A stretch of 64,000 bases of DNA, from NCBI GenBank assembly GCA_900073065.1, contig FJOG01000006.1:1284881-1348880 (forward strand), written 5' to 3'. Each line of letters begins with the position of its first letter. Position 1 is the first letter of the stretch. Positions 61,017 to 64,000 of this stretch are shown in pieces. A program made the position numbers and the translations under genes. The DNA is from Phialocephala subalpina. Taxonomy: Eukaryota; Ascomycota; Leotiomycetes; Helotiales; Mollisiaceae. Below the pieces are notes generated by a model. That model saw only the letters and a list, made by a program, of their open reading frames with translations. It did not search any database and was not told where the DNA came from.

Positions 61017-62135
61017 GGTGAGTAGCACCACAGCAGGTAGGGAAACAGACCCCGCTGCCGGTGAGGTGACTCAAAGTGAGAATATCCTTTCAACGCTGGA
61101 AGCGATTGCTCTGTATTGTGTAACACCTTGGAAGGGTTACCGAGTCGGAGAATTCGAAGAATTGGGAATAGCAAAGGAATGACTGATGTAGTTATTCATC
61201 AGGAGTATACTGTTGCCCGGCCTCTAGCCGGACAAGGCCATCAATGACAGGCATGCAGGATGGCGTTGCCAGCGCACATGGACATGGTATCTATGCGTGA
61301 TGCAAGCCCTTGTTTGCAACGGAAGGTAACATAAGGAAGCCTCTATGAGAAGAATACCCTGGCAGGAGAGGCTCTGAAAGGCAATCACCGTCATTCCTAC
61401 CTGTCATCCACAGTATCCAGAAAAAAGAAGCACTCACCCTGTAGATGCATCGCGGTATTGTGCGCTACTAGCGGCGGGCACCCGCATCTCCCTAGAGGGG
61501 CATTGTGTAGACAGAAAACAAGGGTGAGTCGCGAAGCTAGTAACACCGCAACAGCCTCGTTCGGGCTACCGTTTGTGCAATCATTTTTGACAATGGGTGC
61601 GTGTTTCATGGAAAGAAGCCGTTTCTAGAAAAGCGCTAGAACTAGGTTGTCGATCCACTTACCGTGGAGAGAATTAAGCATTTCGGGGGGCAATTTCCTG
61701 AACGAGTGGATGCGGTGTAAGGGCCTAATATCGTTGCAGAGCACCAACCAAGAGATTTGAGGGATGAAGCAACGAAGCCGCAGGTATCCATCATAGGGTC
61801 ACAACCCCGGAAATATCTACCGGCACATCTGCAAGAGCGTCGCGCCTATCTTGACCCGTTAAAGACACCACAGCAGAGGAGAACAATGGCCCGGCAATGC
61901 TCTCTTGTGCTCTCGTGGCTGAGAACTGCCTGCAAAACGGATTGGCTGCTGGTAGCGAATCACGTCCACAACGCAATATATCAACGGTATCGTACAATGC
62001 TACCTAAGCACTAAATGACACGTGCAATGATCTAATCTGGAACAGTGGTTCAGTGAGGAATTGCATTTTTCGCTGCTATGGAGTGCTACTTCCCAAAGTC
62101 ATTGTTTCAAGTCCACGCAAGCAGACCTCAAACAA
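61017..62135. other. Intergenic, about 1.1 kb
   Basis: Promoter of the forkhead gene and 3' side of the cactin gene. No gene seen. Confidence 0.4.
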
Positions 62136-63967
62136 TCATTTTCTGTAGTAAATCTAAATGACAAGTCAGCAAATAATAAATACTGGCACACAATTGATTG
62201 TTGCTTACCTTCTTGTACTGGAAGTGTAGCTGAAGAATGCCCTGTGTGGGAGAATCAGTTTTCTGTTCAAGGGTAGGGGAAATCATCTGACGCGCGCCTC
62301 TGATAATTGCTCGCGGTAAAGGGTAAGCGCACCTTGTCGAAACTACTCTTGAAGCCACGGTCCCGCTTCGCGCTGTAATCCCACTCTTTGTCCACAATGC
62401 GGAAGGCAATGTCCTCATATGGTGGCCCTGCAATGAAGCGGATTAGGCAGGTATCTTCTTCGCCAGCTGGCGCAAAGGACTCTCCTCGCTTGCGACCATT
62501 CTCTCTGATGATCTTGAAGGTTGGAGCTTTGGCCTTGTCAATGAGATCTGGATAGAAGATATTGAACTTGTAGCCTTGCACAACTTTTGGTGGTGGGTTG
62601 TCATGGTCGTAGTGAGTTTGGTTGTACTTGTTCCATTCGTAGCCCATCTGTACACGGTTGAAGTATCTGGGTTTTCTTGGCCTGTATTTGTCTGCCCATT
62701 GTGGTTGTGATGCTGATGTAACGGCTTCTTCTCCAGTGAAAATCTCTTCGTCCTCATCAACCCCTCGAGCCACTTCTCTCTCGTAGAGTGCCTTGGTTGC
62801 CTGCGAGAAGTCTTCGTTTACAGCAGCGGAGAATCGTTGGGTACCTGGTGGAGCGCCAGCAGCCGTCGCAACACTGACAACTTTACTGCTCGAACTTTGA
62901 GTCTTCTCCGAGCCCTGTTGCTTCAGTGGAACATATCCAAGCTTCAAGACCTTCCGTCGTTCTGCAACAATCTTCTGGAGGAAGACCGATTCATTGACCA
63001 CCTCGCTAGACTTGTCTTCGGCGTGTAGCTTCAGAAGCGGTTCTGGGTCGTGTTTCTGGGAATAGGGAAATGGGGGTTGTAGTCGGGGAATTTGTGAGAC
63101 ATCCGTCGATTGTTCTGCGCCTTCCTCGGTGACTTGAAGTGGGCCAGCAAGCAATTCCTGCATCTTCTCTCGCACGCCTTGTGCATCTTCCTGTTGCTGT
63201 TTTCGCAACGTATCTAACCGGCTGTCGAGAACGGACTGGTAGACCTTCTTGAGCTTCGCCTTGGCTTTCCATATCAGGAGACTTCGCAGCAGTTGTTCCC
63301 AGTAATCAAAATCAATATTCTCGTTTGATCGCAGCTTGGCTCTGATTGATTTCTCCAATGCCTCCAATTGTTCGTATGTCTTTGGGCCCAGCAACTTGTC
63401 GATGTCTGCTGCGACAGAGCTGACAGCACGACCCTCACGACCCAGAGGCTTCAACTTTTGACGGCGGTCATTGCAGATGATCTGCATCGTCTTCCAGTAA
63501 TCCTGGTTTGTTCTGTTCTTCTCCAAAGCCAGGTATGAGTTTATATCCGTCTCCAGCTCGCCCAATTGCGCATCATTCAATCCTTCAAATACACCTTCCG
63601 GGTCAACGACTTCGTGCTGAACCTCCTCTTCGTCATCATCTAACAAGTCTCTATCGGGATCGATCACTCGAAGAATGACTGCGAGCCAGTCTATGGCCTT
63701 AGCTCTTCCTTCCCTCACACGGATGTCAGCCTTCTTCTTCGCCTGCTTCAGAACGAAGCTATCTTCCTCCGAGACCCATTTGCGCGTTTGTTCGTCTTCA
63801 AAAGCATCGTTATTGTTTCGGGCTGGTCGAAATTCTGGGGTTCTACTGCCTGAGCCAGTTGGTCTTGCTGGCTTCGAGATGCGGTTGTTTTGATCGCGGC
63901 GCGGCGCAGTGATGTCTCTCGCAGGGGAGCCGCGCCCAGCTATCATTGCTCTCCTTCCAGGATCCAT
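62136..63967 (-). CDS. Cactin, spliceosome-associated protein
   Basis: Complement(62136..62153, 62209..62241, 62333..63967), 561 residues. The mid domain has KWVSEEDSFVLKQAKKKADI and GRAKAIDWLAVIL; the C-terminal cactin domain has WADKYRPRKPRYFNRVQMGY, NKYNQTHYDHDNPPPKVVQG, YKFNIFYPDLIDK, and FRIVDKEWDYS. Two small 3' exons complete the invariant end: GILQLHFQYKK (exactly 33 nt) and IYYRK (18 nt with stop); introns are 91 and 55 nt. Without them the protein would end in unrelated sequence. In fission yeast and animals, cactin associates with the spliceosome and affects splice-site selection and telomere function. ATG 63967 lies 34 bp from the window edge and an additional upstream exon cannot be excluded. 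Confidence 0.93.
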
Positions 63968-64000
63968 GGTGAGTTGACCTTGGGATTTCTTGTCGTTGCA

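Overview
The window comes from a filamentous ascomycete (Pezizomycotina). Genes carry several short introns (mostly 45-150 nt) with GTAAGT/GTGAGT-type donors and CTNAC/CTGAC-type branch sites. The gene families are typical of moulds: a Zn(II)2Cys6 regulator, a 2EXR protein, BTB proteins, a secreted tyrosinase, GH5 and GH28 wall enzymes, an XLF/Nej1 protein with a long tail, and Rtc1. A Leotiomycete is my best guess, from the BTB and 2EXR families, but I cannot prove it without searches. Gene density is low (about 20 genes in 64 kb) and there are two gene-free stretches of 5-6 kb.

Layout. 0-5 kb: the tail of a truncated gene, then two convergent BTB paralogues, both damaged. 5-11.3 kb: an aldehyde dehydrogenase (-), a 114-bp MITE-like element, a small cytochrome b5 protein (-), a doubtful small membrane protein (-) and a DUF2236/mpaB-type oxygenase (+). 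11.9-13.45 kb: a diverged tandem array of ~220-bp non-coding units. 14.2-15.7 kb: secreted GH5 exo-beta-1,3-glucanase (-). 17.6-20.8 kb: a small unknown protein (-) divergent from a Zn2Cys6 factor (+). 20.8-26.8 kb: no convincing gene, but an exact 250-bp tandem duplication just before a poly-Gln regulator-like gene (26.8-28.4 kb, +). 33.4-34.6 kb: short secreted tyrosinase (-). 36.3-39.7 kb: a multi-pass membrane protein and an F-box protein (+). 40.7-41.4 kb: a leader made of repeated intron/exon-like modules, just before the SEA/GATOR2 gene rtc1 (+), which is interrupted by a 625-N assembly gap. 46.3-48.2 kb: the NHEJ factor XLF/Nej1 (-). 49.2-50.8 kb: a 2EXR protein whose SAP-like upstream part is cut off by one in-frame TGA (-). 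51.8-52.6 kb: a CXC-motif protein with an in-frame TGA in exon 1 (+). 54.9-56.4 kb: secreted exopolygalacturonase (-). 59.3-61.0 kb: forkhead factor (-). 62.1-64.0 kb: cactin (-).

There is no gene cluster with one shared pathway. Housekeeping genes (rtc1, nej1, cactin, the forkhead factor) alternate with secreted wall- or plant-polymer enzymes and fast-evolving families. The most unusual signals are the ~220-bp array, the repeated intron modules upstream of rtc1, three independent genes each broken by a single in-frame stop, the start-codon and frame lesions in the BTB pair, and a repeated K-x-L-G-x-I-G-G motif in the Nej1 tail.
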